Shown here: positions 1 to 4,924 of the stretch, one piece after another
How the letters are laid out: each line of letters begins with the position of its first letter
How positions within the stretch are numbered: position 1 is the stretch's first letter
Origin: a virus
Length of the DNA stretch: 39,039 nucleotides
Strand: one strand, 5' to 3'
Virus record (IMG/VR): IMGVR_UViG_3300028581_000099
Location: 1-39,039 of that record
Notes under the pieces: model-generated
The model's database searches: none
Told to the model about the DNA's origin: nothing
Seen by the model: the letters and a program-made list of their open reading frames with translations, nothing else
Translations under genes and position numbers: made by a program

Positions 1-249
1 GACCCCGCAGCGAACACCTGGGTTCCTGACCGCGTAGTCTGCGATGTCTTCAGCCCCAGTCCTTGTCTTACCGAAGCCGCGCCCTGCTAAGATTAGCCAG
101 ACTGTCCAGTCACCAGGAGGCGTGACCTGCTCAGGACGGGCTGTGGCCTTCCATTTAAGTCGCCAAGCAAGCAGCTCAAGGTCCGAGATCTCGAGGTGCG
201 CGAGGTTCGTCTGGATCAATGACAGTTCTTGCTTTGACAAGGCTGTCAT
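1..249 (-). CDS. terL: Terminase large subunit, N-terminal part (cut by window edge)
   Basis: This is the ATPase/nuclease motor that packages phage DNA into the procapsid. Reading leftwards from the ATG at 247-249 gives 83 codons that stay open to base 1. The visible part contains a Walker A motif, LAGRGFGKTRTGAE, near residues 53-66, preceded by WTVWLI, which is the usual TerL arrangement. The ATG overlaps the TGA of the small terminase gene (ATGA), so the two are translationally coupled. Walker B and the nuclease domain lie outside the window. The family call is firm. The packaging type (cos, pac or headful) cannot be told from this fragment. Confidence 0.93.
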   Translation of the reverse strand, partial: MTALSKQELSLIQTNLAHLEISDLELLAWRLKWKATARPEQVTPPGDWTVWLILAGRGFGKTRTGAEDIADYAVRNPGVRCGV

Positions 250-566
250 TTACTGTTTAGCTTCTCAATCAGTGCAGTGATTTGTTCTATCAGCTCGAGC
301 CGCATCTCAATGGGTCCGCCATCTGGGCCACTGATCTCGATCGACTTCTTCTTGGCGTGACCGTACTGAACCACTTCCTTGAGACAGTCTTTACGAACCA
401 TCAGATCGTGGTTAGGGTCAAAGGCCATCTCGGCAAGAGCCTCGAGTGGATCACCGTGCTTCTCGACGATCTTGTCAAAGATCTCTTGACGCTCGATGTT
501 GCGCTTATTCTGCGATCCTTTCTTGCGTCCGGATCCTTCTGGTTTAACGCCCTTCTGGAATGGCAT
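246..566 (-). CDS. terS: Putative terminase small subunit
   Basis: A 106-residue basic protein sits directly upstream of TerL and overlaps it by 4 bp. The N-terminus has the pattern PEGSGRKKGSQNKR, a Gly/Lys/Arg-rich start often seen in small phage DNA-binding and packaging proteins. A mostly helical body follows, ending in a Leu/Ile-rich helix (LELIEQITALIEKL) that could oligomerise. A good ribosome site (AAGGAG, 7 nt before ATG) supports the start. The call rests mainly on position, size and charge. No winged-helix signature is obvious, so it could be another packaging-associated protein. It is the first gene after element A and so probably the first gene of the late operon. Confidence 0.72.
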   Translation of the reverse strand: MPFQKGVKPEGSGRKKGSQNKRNIERQEIFDKIVEKHGDPLEALAEMAFDPNHDLMVRKDCLKEVVQYGHAKKKSIEISGPDGGPIEMRLELIEQITALIEKLNSK

Positions 567-637
567 AGCAGGCTCCTTAAATTCTAATTGGTTTCTATTT
601 TAGATCGTACAGCGCAATAACGTACATAGCCCTGCTC

Positions 638-799
638 AAAAACGCTATAGAGTGTTTTTTTAGGCTTAATTAGTTGTATTGAGTCATACAAGTTATTGAT
701 TTCATTCGTTCGTTCGTTCGTCTTCTAGTCCACGCAAGACTATAACTAGTTGTATTGATTCACTCTTTTTAGCCTATAAAAACCCTCTATAGTATTTTT
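638..799. repeat. Element A: 162-bp dispersed repeat with inverted arms
   Basis: It occupies the divergent intergenic region between terS (leftward) and the rightward regulator at 913. The outer arms are imperfect inverted repeats of about 28 bp, each containing CTATAGAG and an AGGCT block. Inside is a direct repeat (GTTGTATTGAGTCA near 673-686, GTTGTATTGATTCA near 750-763), about 77 bp apart. The centre has a CGTT tetranucleotide run followed by GTCTTCTAG and a small stem (GTCTT/AAGAC, 720-740). A second copy (element B) lies at 20120-20277. The left edge is 72 bp before the terS start codon, which suggests a promoter or regulator-binding role. The function is unknown. Confidence 0.8.
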
Positions 800-857
800 G
801 GGACGAGTCCACTGACAAAAGATGAGAATTTCAAGGCTCTTCACGCGCTTTGTACTA

Positions 858-881
858 ATTGCACAAAATGCAATCTATAAT
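858..881 (+). promoter_or_regulatory. Candidate operator and -10 box for the rightward regulator
   Basis: A 17-bp perfect dyad (ATTGCA, 5-nt spacer, TGCAAT at 858-874) lies immediately before a consensus-like TATAAT at 876-881. That is about 32 bp before the likely start codon at 913. No good TTGACA-like -35 is seen at normal spacing. A protein bound to the dyad would overlap the promoter, the usual geometry for an autoregulated repressor or an activator-dependent promoter. Both the promoter role and the regulator identity are inferred. Confidence 0.5.
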
Positions 882-912
882 AAGACATTGTCAATTAACC
901 AAGGAGAATGAC

Positions 913-1365
913 ATGTCACGTCCTGTAGAAGCAACATCGGCACTAGACTTAGACACCATTAAGCTTATTTTGTGGGCCAGTGAGTATGGTTCAGGGCACC
1001 CAAACATCAGCCGCTTGTACGATAAGGAGGCAGCCGATGGCCTGTCTCTCAGCCGCGGCACCTTTTTTAACGCAGTCAAAGGTCGTAGGGTCACGAGCCA
1101 AGTGCTTGACTCTATCGATGAGATGATCGCAATCCGCGGTTGGAGAGCCCAGTACCTCGCGCACCTTCAAGATGAGCACAAGAACAGGGTCATTCAAGCA
1201 TTCAAAAAGGCATGGACATCTTGCTCCGTATGCGGTCACGCATGCAGCAATTGTGGTGCAGCAGAGTCAGACAAGCGCAGGAAAGCAGTCACAGAGTTCT
1301 TGAAGACAGATCCATTAGACGTAGGCTGCAAGATCAAGGAAAGAGCTACGAGCCGCGAGGAATAA
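913..1365 (+). CDS. Putative DNA-binding regulator with a CxxC...CxxC zinc knuckle
   Basis: This is a 150-residue protein and one of only three rightward genes. The start at 913 is chosen because AAGGAG sits 6 nt upstream (901-906); an upstream in-frame start at 859 would overlap the promoter. The first half is helical, with a possible helix-turn-helix around SRGTFFNAVKGRRVTSQVL. Near residue 105 comes CSVCGHACSNCG, two Cys pairs that could hold one zinc ion. The C-terminus is charged. The gene faces away from element A and toward the terminator of the small-gene operon. Its isolation, orientation and the dyad upstream suggest an early or autoregulated transcription regulator, but no family was recognised. 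Confidence 0.7.
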   Translation: MSRPVEATSALDLDTIKLILWASEYGSGHPNISRLYDKEAADGLSLSRGTFFNAVKGRRVTSQVLDSIDEMIAIRGWRAQYLAHLQDEHKNRVIQAFKKAWTSCSVCGHACSNCGAAESDKRRKAVTEFLKTDPLDVGCKIKERATSREE

Positions 1366-1389
1366 AAAAGAGGGCCCATTGAGGCCCTC
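1364..1389 (-). terminator. Rho-independent terminator for leftward transcription
   Basis: There is a perfect 7-bp GC-rich stem, GAGGGCC/GGCCCTC (1370-1376 with 1383-1389), with a 6-nt loop. Read on the minus strand, the stem is followed at once by six T residues (1369-1364), the classical form. It ends the leftward small-gene operon, whose last stop is at 1430. In the rightward direction the stem follows the stop of the 913-1365 gene but lacks a T run, so it would work less well that way. Confidence 0.88.
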
Positions 1390-1442
1390 AATACTGCATC
1401 GGTAGTTTGTACAACAAGAGCATCTTACATCAGATCTCCTGG

Positions 1443-1670
1443 TCAAAACGCTTCTTTTGACACTTCTTTTCCACTTGTTCCTGGAAATCCTCTAACTCTT
1501 TCTGGGCTCTGTGAATAGCTGTGTTGAGCCGTCTTGATGATTTGCTGGAACAATTCTTGCAAGGTAGCGATGCGTCTATCTCGTGCTGCGAGCTCTTCTT
1601 TAAGCCGCTTGATCTCACTAATTGCTTCGCCCAGCTGCAGATCCATCTCAATAAACTCTTGGGTGTCCAT
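1443..1670 (-). CDS. Small coiled-coil protein, possibly frameshifted near its middle
   Basis: The 75-residue frame starts with a convincing acidic/coiled-coil stretch (IKRLKEELAARDRRIATLQ, residues about 20-38). After about residue 46 it degrades into Ser/Gly/Pro-rich sequence. The neighbouring frame (1430-1675, starting with an ATGA overlap to the 19-codon ORF upstream) shows the reverse: a poor N-terminus, then a natural helical C-terminus (AIHRAQKELEDFQEQVEKK). The simplest reading is one coiled-coil protein of about 80 residues ending at 1430, with an indel or a programmed shift near 1530-1545. It is the last gene before the terminator. The function is unknown. Confidence 0.55.
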   Translation of the reverse strand: MDTQEFIEMDLQLGEAISEIKRLKEELAARDRRIATLQELFQQIIKTAQHSYSQSPERVRGFPGTSGKEVSKEAF

Positions 1671-1671
1671 G

Positions 1672-1731
1672 TCATGATCCCAATATTATACTAACTAGGC
1701 CAGCAATCAATCCAAACAGTACGTCAGCCAT
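1672..1731 (-). CDS. 19-residue hydrophobic microprotein (single TM-like)
   Basis: This short frame reads MADVLFGLIAGLVSIILGS. It starts in a TGATG junction with the stop of the upstream gene (1731) and ends in an ATGA junction with the ORF starting at 1675. Both junctions are typical of coupled genes in this operon. Almost the whole peptide is hydrophobic and could span a membrane. It could instead be a non-coding leftover that happens to be open, since 20 codons is weak evidence. Confidence 0.4.
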   Translation of the reverse strand: MADVLFGLIAGLVSIILGS

Positions 1732-1991
1732 CAGAAGTTCTCCTTGTAAAATTCCTTGACTGCTTTTGAGAAGTCATCAAGGTTAAACTGTCCACCTTCA
1801 CCTTCACCAGGGCCTGAGTTGATCCAGATCCACAGAGTCCCCTTTTCAGGGTCAATCCTGACGGTCAGATCATTAACTTCTACCGTGTTCACGTACCTGA
1901 GTATGTTCTCAAGGCTCTTCTTGTTGACAACCGCGAACTCATCTTCGGCGTTAGGTTGAATCAAGTGACTTAGATCTACGCCATCAGCCAT
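1731..1991 (-). CDS. Conserved-looking phage protein of unknown function (86 aa)
   Basis: This is an acidic 86-residue protein with a likely beta-rich centre (LTVRIDPEKGTLWIWINSG) and a C-terminal amphipathic helix (FSKAVKEFYKENF). A GAGGAG site precedes the ATG at 1991. It overlaps the upstream gene by 8 bp and touches the 19-codon ORF downstream through TGATG, so it belongs to the coupled small-gene operon. No domain was recognised. Confidence 0.7.
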   Translation of the reverse strand: MADGVDLSHLIQPNAEDEFAVVNKKSLENILRYVNTVEVNDLTVRIDPEKGTLWIWINSGPGEGEGGQFNLDDFSKAVKEFYKENF

Positions 1992-2184
1992 TTGCTTTCT
2001 CCTCTCTGATCACTAGAGCAGCATCAGCCATGCGGAAGGCTTCTCTGATAGTCTCATACATGTAAGCTGCCCCGTGTTTCTCTACGAGCCCCTGGAGGAT
2101 CCTAGCAGCATAGTAGTCACGCAAGCTTGCTACCTCTACAGTGCCGTTAGTCTTCTCTTCAAAATGCAAGATCTCTTGTTCCAT
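1984..2184 (-). CDS. Small helical protein of unknown function (66 aa)
   Basis: The start at 2184 (MEQEILHFEEK) is preferred over the upstream in-frame start at 2214 because AAGGA lies about 7 nt before it. The longer form would also begin inside the end of the upstream Cys-rich gene. The product is a soluble helical protein with the pattern LRDYYAARILQGLVEKHG followed by an amphipathic helix. It overlaps the next gene by 8 bp. The function is not known. Confidence 0.65.
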   Translation of the reverse strand: MEQEILHFEEKTNGTVEVASLRDYYAARILQGLVEKHGAAYMYETIREAFRMADAALVIREEKANG

Positions 2185-2204
2185 GGTTTTTCCTTTTTGA
2201 CGGT

Positions 2205-2366
2205 TTAAATACAATTAGTACTGCAATTATTACCTACGCAGCAGGTCGTGCACACGATCAGGCGGCCGTTAGGTCCTGGGTTCGTGGTCACAACGCAGAG
2301 GGCGAAGGCAGCAACAGAAGAGAGGGTGAGGTAAGCTGCAAGGCAGCAGGTCATTAGTTTTTTCAT
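2205..2366 (-). CDS. Small secreted Cys-rich protein (53 aa)
   Basis: This short reading frame begins in an ATGA overlap with the gene upstream (stop 2363-2365). It starts MKKLMTCCLAAYLTLSSVAAFA, which looks like a signal peptide or an N-terminal membrane anchor. The rest contains a cluster of Cys residues (CTTCCVGNNCSTNC) that could form disulphides or bind metal. A Cys within the hydrophobic stretch could also make it a lipoprotein, although no clean lipobox is present. It is probably exported to the periplasm. The role is unknown. Confidence 0.6.
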   Translation of the reverse strand: MKKLMTCCLAAYLTLSSVAAFALCVVTTNPGPNGRLIVCTTCCVGNNCSTNCI

Positions 2367-2542
2367 GATTGTTCCTTAGATGGAAAGTTAATAAATACGC
2401 ACTGGTTGATGTGAATCTTGCCGTAGGCATCTGTGTAAGACTCCCCACAGCCTGCCATCCACTCAATCGTGATGATGGCCATGCCTGCTGCAAAGATGGT
2501 CATGGTGACGGCTGCAATCGCAATGTCAAAAAGCTTTCTCAT
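2363..2542 (-). CDS. Small membrane-anchored protein (59 aa)
   Basis: The frame of 60 codons is joined to its neighbours by ATGA overlaps at both ends (2540-2542 and 2363-2366). The N-terminal half is one hydrophobic segment, FDIAIAAVTMTIFAAGMAII. A short polar tail with two Cys residues (GCGESY, NQCVF) follows. The likely topology is one TM helix with a small outer or periplasmic tail. It is paired with another exported Cys-bearing peptide just downstream. The function is unknown. Confidence 0.6.
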   Translation of the reverse strand: MRKLFDIAIAAVTMTIFAAGMAIITIEWMAGCGESYTDAYGKIHINQCVFINFPSKEQS

Positions 2543-2682
2543 GATCGGCTCTCCACAACCTTTCCAAACACGAGGCTTGGGATTGATCTAAATTCACGCA
2601 GCCTATGCTGCTGGGGGTGAGGAGCCGGCTTATACGGCTTCATGGCAGTAAACGGTAATGCCTGAAAATTAGGTTGTTTCAT
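2539..2682 (-). CDS. Short Pro/His/Gln-rich peptide of unknown function (47 aa)
   Basis: The frame runs from an ATGA junction at 2680-2682 to another at 2539-2542. The product has a Pro-rich middle (KPYKPAPHPQQHRLREF) and no hydrophobic segment. The coupled starts and stops on both sides are the main support that it is translated. Confidence 0.5.
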   Translation of the reverse strand: MKQPNFQALPFTAMKPYKPAPHPQQHRLREFRSIPSLVFGKVVESRS

Positions 2683-2987
2683 ATGCCACTCCTTGTCTTA
2701 TAGGTCTGTAAGACGTCGTCAAGGAACTTGCAGCCCTTGGCCGTTGTCGTATACTCAACTTCGCGCTTGTCAAGCTCTGCTGTCTTCTTACTCAGCAGCT
2801 TCTTACGTGTTGCTGCCTTCAGGTACTTGTGAGCTGTCGCTGGCGACATCACATCTTGCTTATTGCACAGCGTTAATACTCTCATCGCGTTCATGGCTCC
2901 CAGCTGCGAGACCATGCCAACAATGTACTCCTCTTGCCAAGAGACTTTGTGGTCGTCTCTGATTCTTTGGGTTTGAAACATATTCAT
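2679..2987 (-). CDS. Putative winged-helix DNA-binding protein
   Basis: This is a 102-residue protein with helices (WQEEYIVGMVSQLGAMNAMRVLTL), then a likely recognition helix segment (MSPATAHKYLKAATRKKLL). A charged hairpin and a typical 'TTAKGCKFLDDVL' end follow, the layout of MarR/PadR-like winged-helix proteins. AAAGG precedes the ATG at 2987. It overlaps the Arg-rich gene upstream by ATGA. It probably regulates phage or host genes early in infection. The fold is inferred from pattern only. Confidence 0.65.
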   Translation of the reverse strand: MNMFQTQRIRDDHKVSWQEEYIVGMVSQLGAMNAMRVLTLCNKQDVMSPATAHKYLKAATRKKLLSKKTAELDKREVEYTTTAKGCKFLDDVLQTYKTRSGI

Positions 2988-3217
2988 GATGATGCCTTTC
3001 TCTTTCTGTGTATCAACATAATTCGAATGCGCAAGGTCGTGATCCGAGCAAACCGTTCGCTGCGTCTGGAGTGACTCCGTCTGCGGCTGGCTTGCTTGCT
3101 CGTGTCATACCGTGCCTTTTTCCTTTTACTACCAAACACTGCTGCCCGCACCTTCCTCTTTCTAGGGAGGTTAAAGGCCACTGCAAAATCGCTCCTGCGT
3201 TTACGCCTGCGCTTCAT
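2984..3217 (-). CDS. Extremely basic Arg/Lys-rich small protein (77 aa)
   Basis: The frame begins in a TAATG junction (3215-3219) and ends in an ATGA junction (2984-2987), so it fits the coupled operon exactly. About two fifths of its residues are Arg or Lys, in runs such as MKRRRKRRS, PRKRKVR and SKRKKAR, with Ser-Arg repeats in the middle. It would bind nucleic acid, much like a protamine or a basic virion or regulator peptide. Its last codons are also the purine-rich leader for the next gene. Because the composition is so biased, a non-coding explanation cannot be ruled out. Confidence 0.5.
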   Translation of the reverse strand: MKRRRKRRSDFAVAFNLPRKRKVRAAVFGSKRKKARYDTSKQASRRRSHSRRSERFARITTLRIRIMLIHRKRKASS

Positions 3218-3387
3218 TAGGCCAGCTCAATCATCAGGTCTGCGATCTCTGAGGCAGACATGTTATCGTACTCCTCAAGGTCTGCCTCTACTAACCGATC
3301 AAAAGCTTGAGGAGGGACCCGCAGGCCCACTCGCTTCATCTCCTTTAGCTCGGCCAATACTTCGCTGCGTAACCGTGATGTGCTCAT
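3217..3387 (-). CDS. Small hypothetical protein, ribbon-helix-helix-like size (56 aa)
   Basis: The frame starts in an ATGA overlap with the gene upstream (3384-3387) and ends in a TAATG overlap with the Arg-rich gene. The sequence contains a short strand-like segment (KRVGLRVPPQAFDRLVEAD) followed by two helices. This is the general layout of small ribbon-helix-helix DNA-binding proteins, although the match is only structural in feel. The coupling supports translation. Confidence 0.55.
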   Translation of the reverse strand: MSTSRLRSEVLAELKEMKRVGLRVPPQAFDRLVEADLEEYDNMSASEIADLMIELA

Positions 3388-3731
3388 GCTGCCTCCTGTG
3401 GAAGATAGTGACGAGCTTCTGCAAGGGACTCAACCCAGTCATCGCCGTACTGCTTACGCTTCCAGTTGTCGCGTTCGGTAGCAAGCCAGTAAGCTTGTTT
3501 CTTTAACTGAGAATCTGTCTCTTGAATGATCCATCCATTTTCACGCAACTCCTCGCGGCCCTCGAATGTCTGCTCCATCTTGTCGTGGTAAGCAGCCAGC
3601 TCATTGCAGCCGTTGATCAAGCCTTCGCGGTCATCGAAGCTCACGTGACGTGGACGGAAGCCATGTGTATCTTTATACCAGTCTGAGAAAATTCCGCCGA
3701 TCTCGTCGGTTGTCATATTTTCGTAGTTCAT
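3384..3731 (-). CDS. Phage protein of unknown function (115 aa)
   Basis: This is a soluble acidic protein, rich in Trp and Tyr, with the pattern FSDWYKDTHGFRPRH near the N-terminus and a long helical region (GREELRENGWIIQETDSQLKK). The 'FSDWYKD.HGFRPR' start is of a type often seen in small early genes of phages. It is coupled by ATGA to the genes on both sides. No enzymatic motif is visible. Confidence 0.75.
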   Translation of the reverse strand: MNYENMTTDEIGGIFSDWYKDTHGFRPRHVSFDDREGLINGCNELAAYHDKMEQTFEGREELRENGWIIQETDSQLKKQAYWLATERDNWKRKQYGDDWVESLAEARHYLPQEAA

Positions 3732-3901
3732 GCTGCCTCCTTAACAGTTACGCCTAACATCTCTGCACAAAACAAAACTTCTTTACGAAACGCTTTTGCA
3801 CTGCATTCGCTGCAATCAATAGTCATCTCGAAGTAAACATCAGCTGCAACTTCATCGCTGCAATTCAGAATAGACTGAATGTCTTTCATGTAGATATTCA
3901 T
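3728..3901 (-). CDS. Small hypothetical protein (57 aa)
   Basis: The frame starts in a TAATG junction (3899-3903) and ends in ATGA with the next gene. It has three or four Cys residues, including a C..C pair (DCSEC), and a helical C-terminal half. An internal Met at residue 5 could also serve as start. The function is unknown. Confidence 0.6.
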   Translation of the reverse strand: MNIYMKDIQSILNCSDEVAADVYFEMTIDCSECSAKAFRKEVLFCAEMLGVTVKEAA

Positions 3902-4074
3902 TAGATCGTCTCCGCTTGTACGTTAATCTTATAACCCAATGCTTTGATTGAGTTGATTGTTGTAGGCTTTAAAGTCTTGGTGCCGGCGATGTCAGCAAAG
4001 ATACAAGCTGTCTCGCAGACAGGGTACACGGTCTTTTGGCCGTAGACGTTGGTGATTCGAACTGTGATTTCCAT
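3901..4074 (-). CDS. Small hypothetical protein (57 aa)
   Basis: The start at 4074 is preceded by the recurrent polypurine leader AGAAAGAAGAAAGG of this phage. The sequence reads as a compact alpha/beta protein: a first strand pair (ITVRITNVYGQKTVYPV), then 'AGTKTLKPTTINSIKALGYKI', a helix-strand end. It is the second gene of the small-gene operon and joins the next by TAATG. No function is assigned. Confidence 0.65.
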   Translation of the reverse strand: MEITVRITNVYGQKTVYPVCETACIFADIAGTKTLKPTTINSIKALGYKINVQAETI

Positions 4075-4102
4075 TTGATACCTTTCTTCTTTCTAAGTGG
4101 CA

Positions 4103-4116
4103 GCCCCCGTAGGGGC
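4103..4116 (-). other. Intergenic RNA hairpin with UACG tetraloop
   Basis: On the leftward transcript this reads GCCCC-UACG-GGGGC: a 5-bp GC stem closed by a C(UACG)G loop, one of the very stable UNCG tetraloops. It lies in the 48-bp gap between the first two genes of the small-gene operon. No U run follows, so it is not a normal terminator. It could stabilise the 5' end of processed mRNA or attenuate transcription. Confidence 0.55.
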
Positions 4117-4122
4117 ATTTGA

Positions 4123-4356
4123 TTAAACTGTTTCAGTAAGGCGAGCTTGAATGCAGCTGCGAGTATCTGTGTGCTCAAAAAGAAAATACTTAACGCGGTT
4201 CATATATTGAATTGCTTGCTCGCCCTTACCAATTTCAACCATGTGTTGAGCGTCAGATAAGAGACCTGCAACATACATGTTGACGTTGTAGCAAGTAGAT
4301 AGTTCATGGTCTAACTGCTCTTGTGAGATACCGAATTGTTGTGTTAAGTTTGTCAT
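4123..4356 (-). CDS. First gene of the small-gene operon, unknown function (77 aa)
   Basis: This is a 77-residue helical protein (N-terminus MTNLTQQFGISQEQLDHELS) with the polypurine leader and GAGGA before its ATG. It is the first gene after the promoter-like block P1 (4395-4476), with its start codon 53 bp from the proposed -10 box. It is therefore likely expressed early and strongly. The sequence suggests a helical bundle; no motif was recognised. Confidence 0.7.
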   Translation of the reverse strand: MTNLTQQFGISQEQLDHELSTCYNVNMYVAGLLSDAQHMVEIGKGEQAIQYMNRVKYFLFEHTDTRSCIQARLTETV

Positions 4357-4394
4357 GTTATTCCTCTTTCTTCTTTCTTAGCCGCGCGGTATTG

Positions 4395-4476
4395 CTCGGC
4401 ATGATTAGATATTAGTGCAAAACCACGCACTGCGCGCACTTTTTGTAAATATATTTGCTATCACATGTACTAGCTA
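4395..4476 (-). promoter_or_regulatory. P1: conserved leftward promoter-like block
   Basis: This block resembles P2 at 20031-20112 over its whole length. Reading leftwards the shared parts are TAGCTAGTA, an A-rich stretch, a tandem repeat (AGTGCG twice, 4426-4431 and 4435-4440), GGTTTTGCAC, a -10-like TAATAT (4409-4414), then CATGC. The tandem repeat lies where a -35 box would be, suggesting an activator-dependent sigma-70 promoter. The -10 to start-codon distance is 53 bp, against 55 bp in P2. Confidence 0.6.
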
Positions 4477-4496
4477 CTTTCTAGCAGCCTTTCTGC

Positions 4497-4649
4497 AAAA
4501 ACGGTCCACCAGAATGATCCCAGAGGCCACTTCTATGTAAGGCTCATTAGTTACTATCAGCCTGCTGCCAGGTCATGGCTATGGCCCTTCTGGTTAGTCA
4601 GAGCACATCTGGGGCCATAAAGCCACCATCCCTATGCTACTTTTAGCCT
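4497..4649. repeat. Element C: degenerate third copy of the A/B element (tentative)
   Basis: Just right of P1 the sequence begins AAAAACGG and continues with blocks resembling element B: AATGATCCCAGAGGCCA against AGTGATTCTAGAGCCA, and CATTAG..ACTATCAG against CATTTA..ACTAACAG. Its right part has CTTTTAGCCT, as in element A. It lacks the CTATAG cores and the CGTT run. An internal inverted repeat (ATGGCCC/GGGCCAT) is present. The order P then element is the same as at P2/B, which is the best reason to consider it related. Confidence 0.35.
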
Positions 4650-4717
4650 GACTAGCTCACAGAATGAGCCACTGGTGCGCACTTCGTAGTAAAATGGGCC
4701 TTTTAGAGGAGAGCACC

Positions 4718-4924
4718 ATGAAGATTGCAACAGCGAAGAAGTTAGCTGACGAACATAATTTTGGCTTTGAGTATTCCAACAGCCAGCGTCTGTACATCCT
4801 ATCTGATAGGCAAGACGGATGGCCGAATCAGTATTTCCCAGGCAACGTGCTGCGCACACTTGATGAGAAGGTCTTCACCGAATTCTTCTTACGTGTAAAA
4901 GAAGCAGCTCCTGCTGCAGCTTAA
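4718..4924 (+). CDS. Rightward small protein of unknown function (68 aa)
   Basis: The start at 4718 (MKIATAKKLADEHNFGFEY) is set by GAGGAG 7 nt upstream; an earlier in-frame start at 4664 lacks such a site. The product is a small basic-aromatic protein ending in an Ala-rich tail (VKEAAPAAA). It is the only rightward gene in this part and meets the SNF2 helicase gene tail to tail, the two stops sharing TTAA. It is divergent from the small-gene operon across P1/C. The function is unknown. Confidence 0.65.
   Translation: MKIATAKKLADEHNFGFEYSNSQRLYILSDRQDGWPNQYFPGNVLRTLDEKVFTEFFLRVKEAAPAAA

Noticed and set aside
44-280. Rightward open frame of 78 codons at the left edge
   Set aside because: It lies antisense to the TerL start, whose Walker A motif and ATGA coupling are clear.
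704-722. CGTT tetranucleotide run as a CRISPR or microsatellite locus
   Set aside because: There are only a few units with no spacers. It is part of the larger A/B element.
638-799. CTATAGAG motifs as T7-type RNA polymerase promoters
   Set aside because: The core resembles CACTATAGGGAG only in part, no single-subunit RNA polymerase gene is in the window, and the arms point at each other. It remains possible only if such a gene is found outside.
3008-3506. Rightward open frames (70 and 136 codons)
   Set aside because: They are antisense to coupled leftward genes (Arg-rich, 56-aa and 115-aa proteins) and lack ribosome sites.
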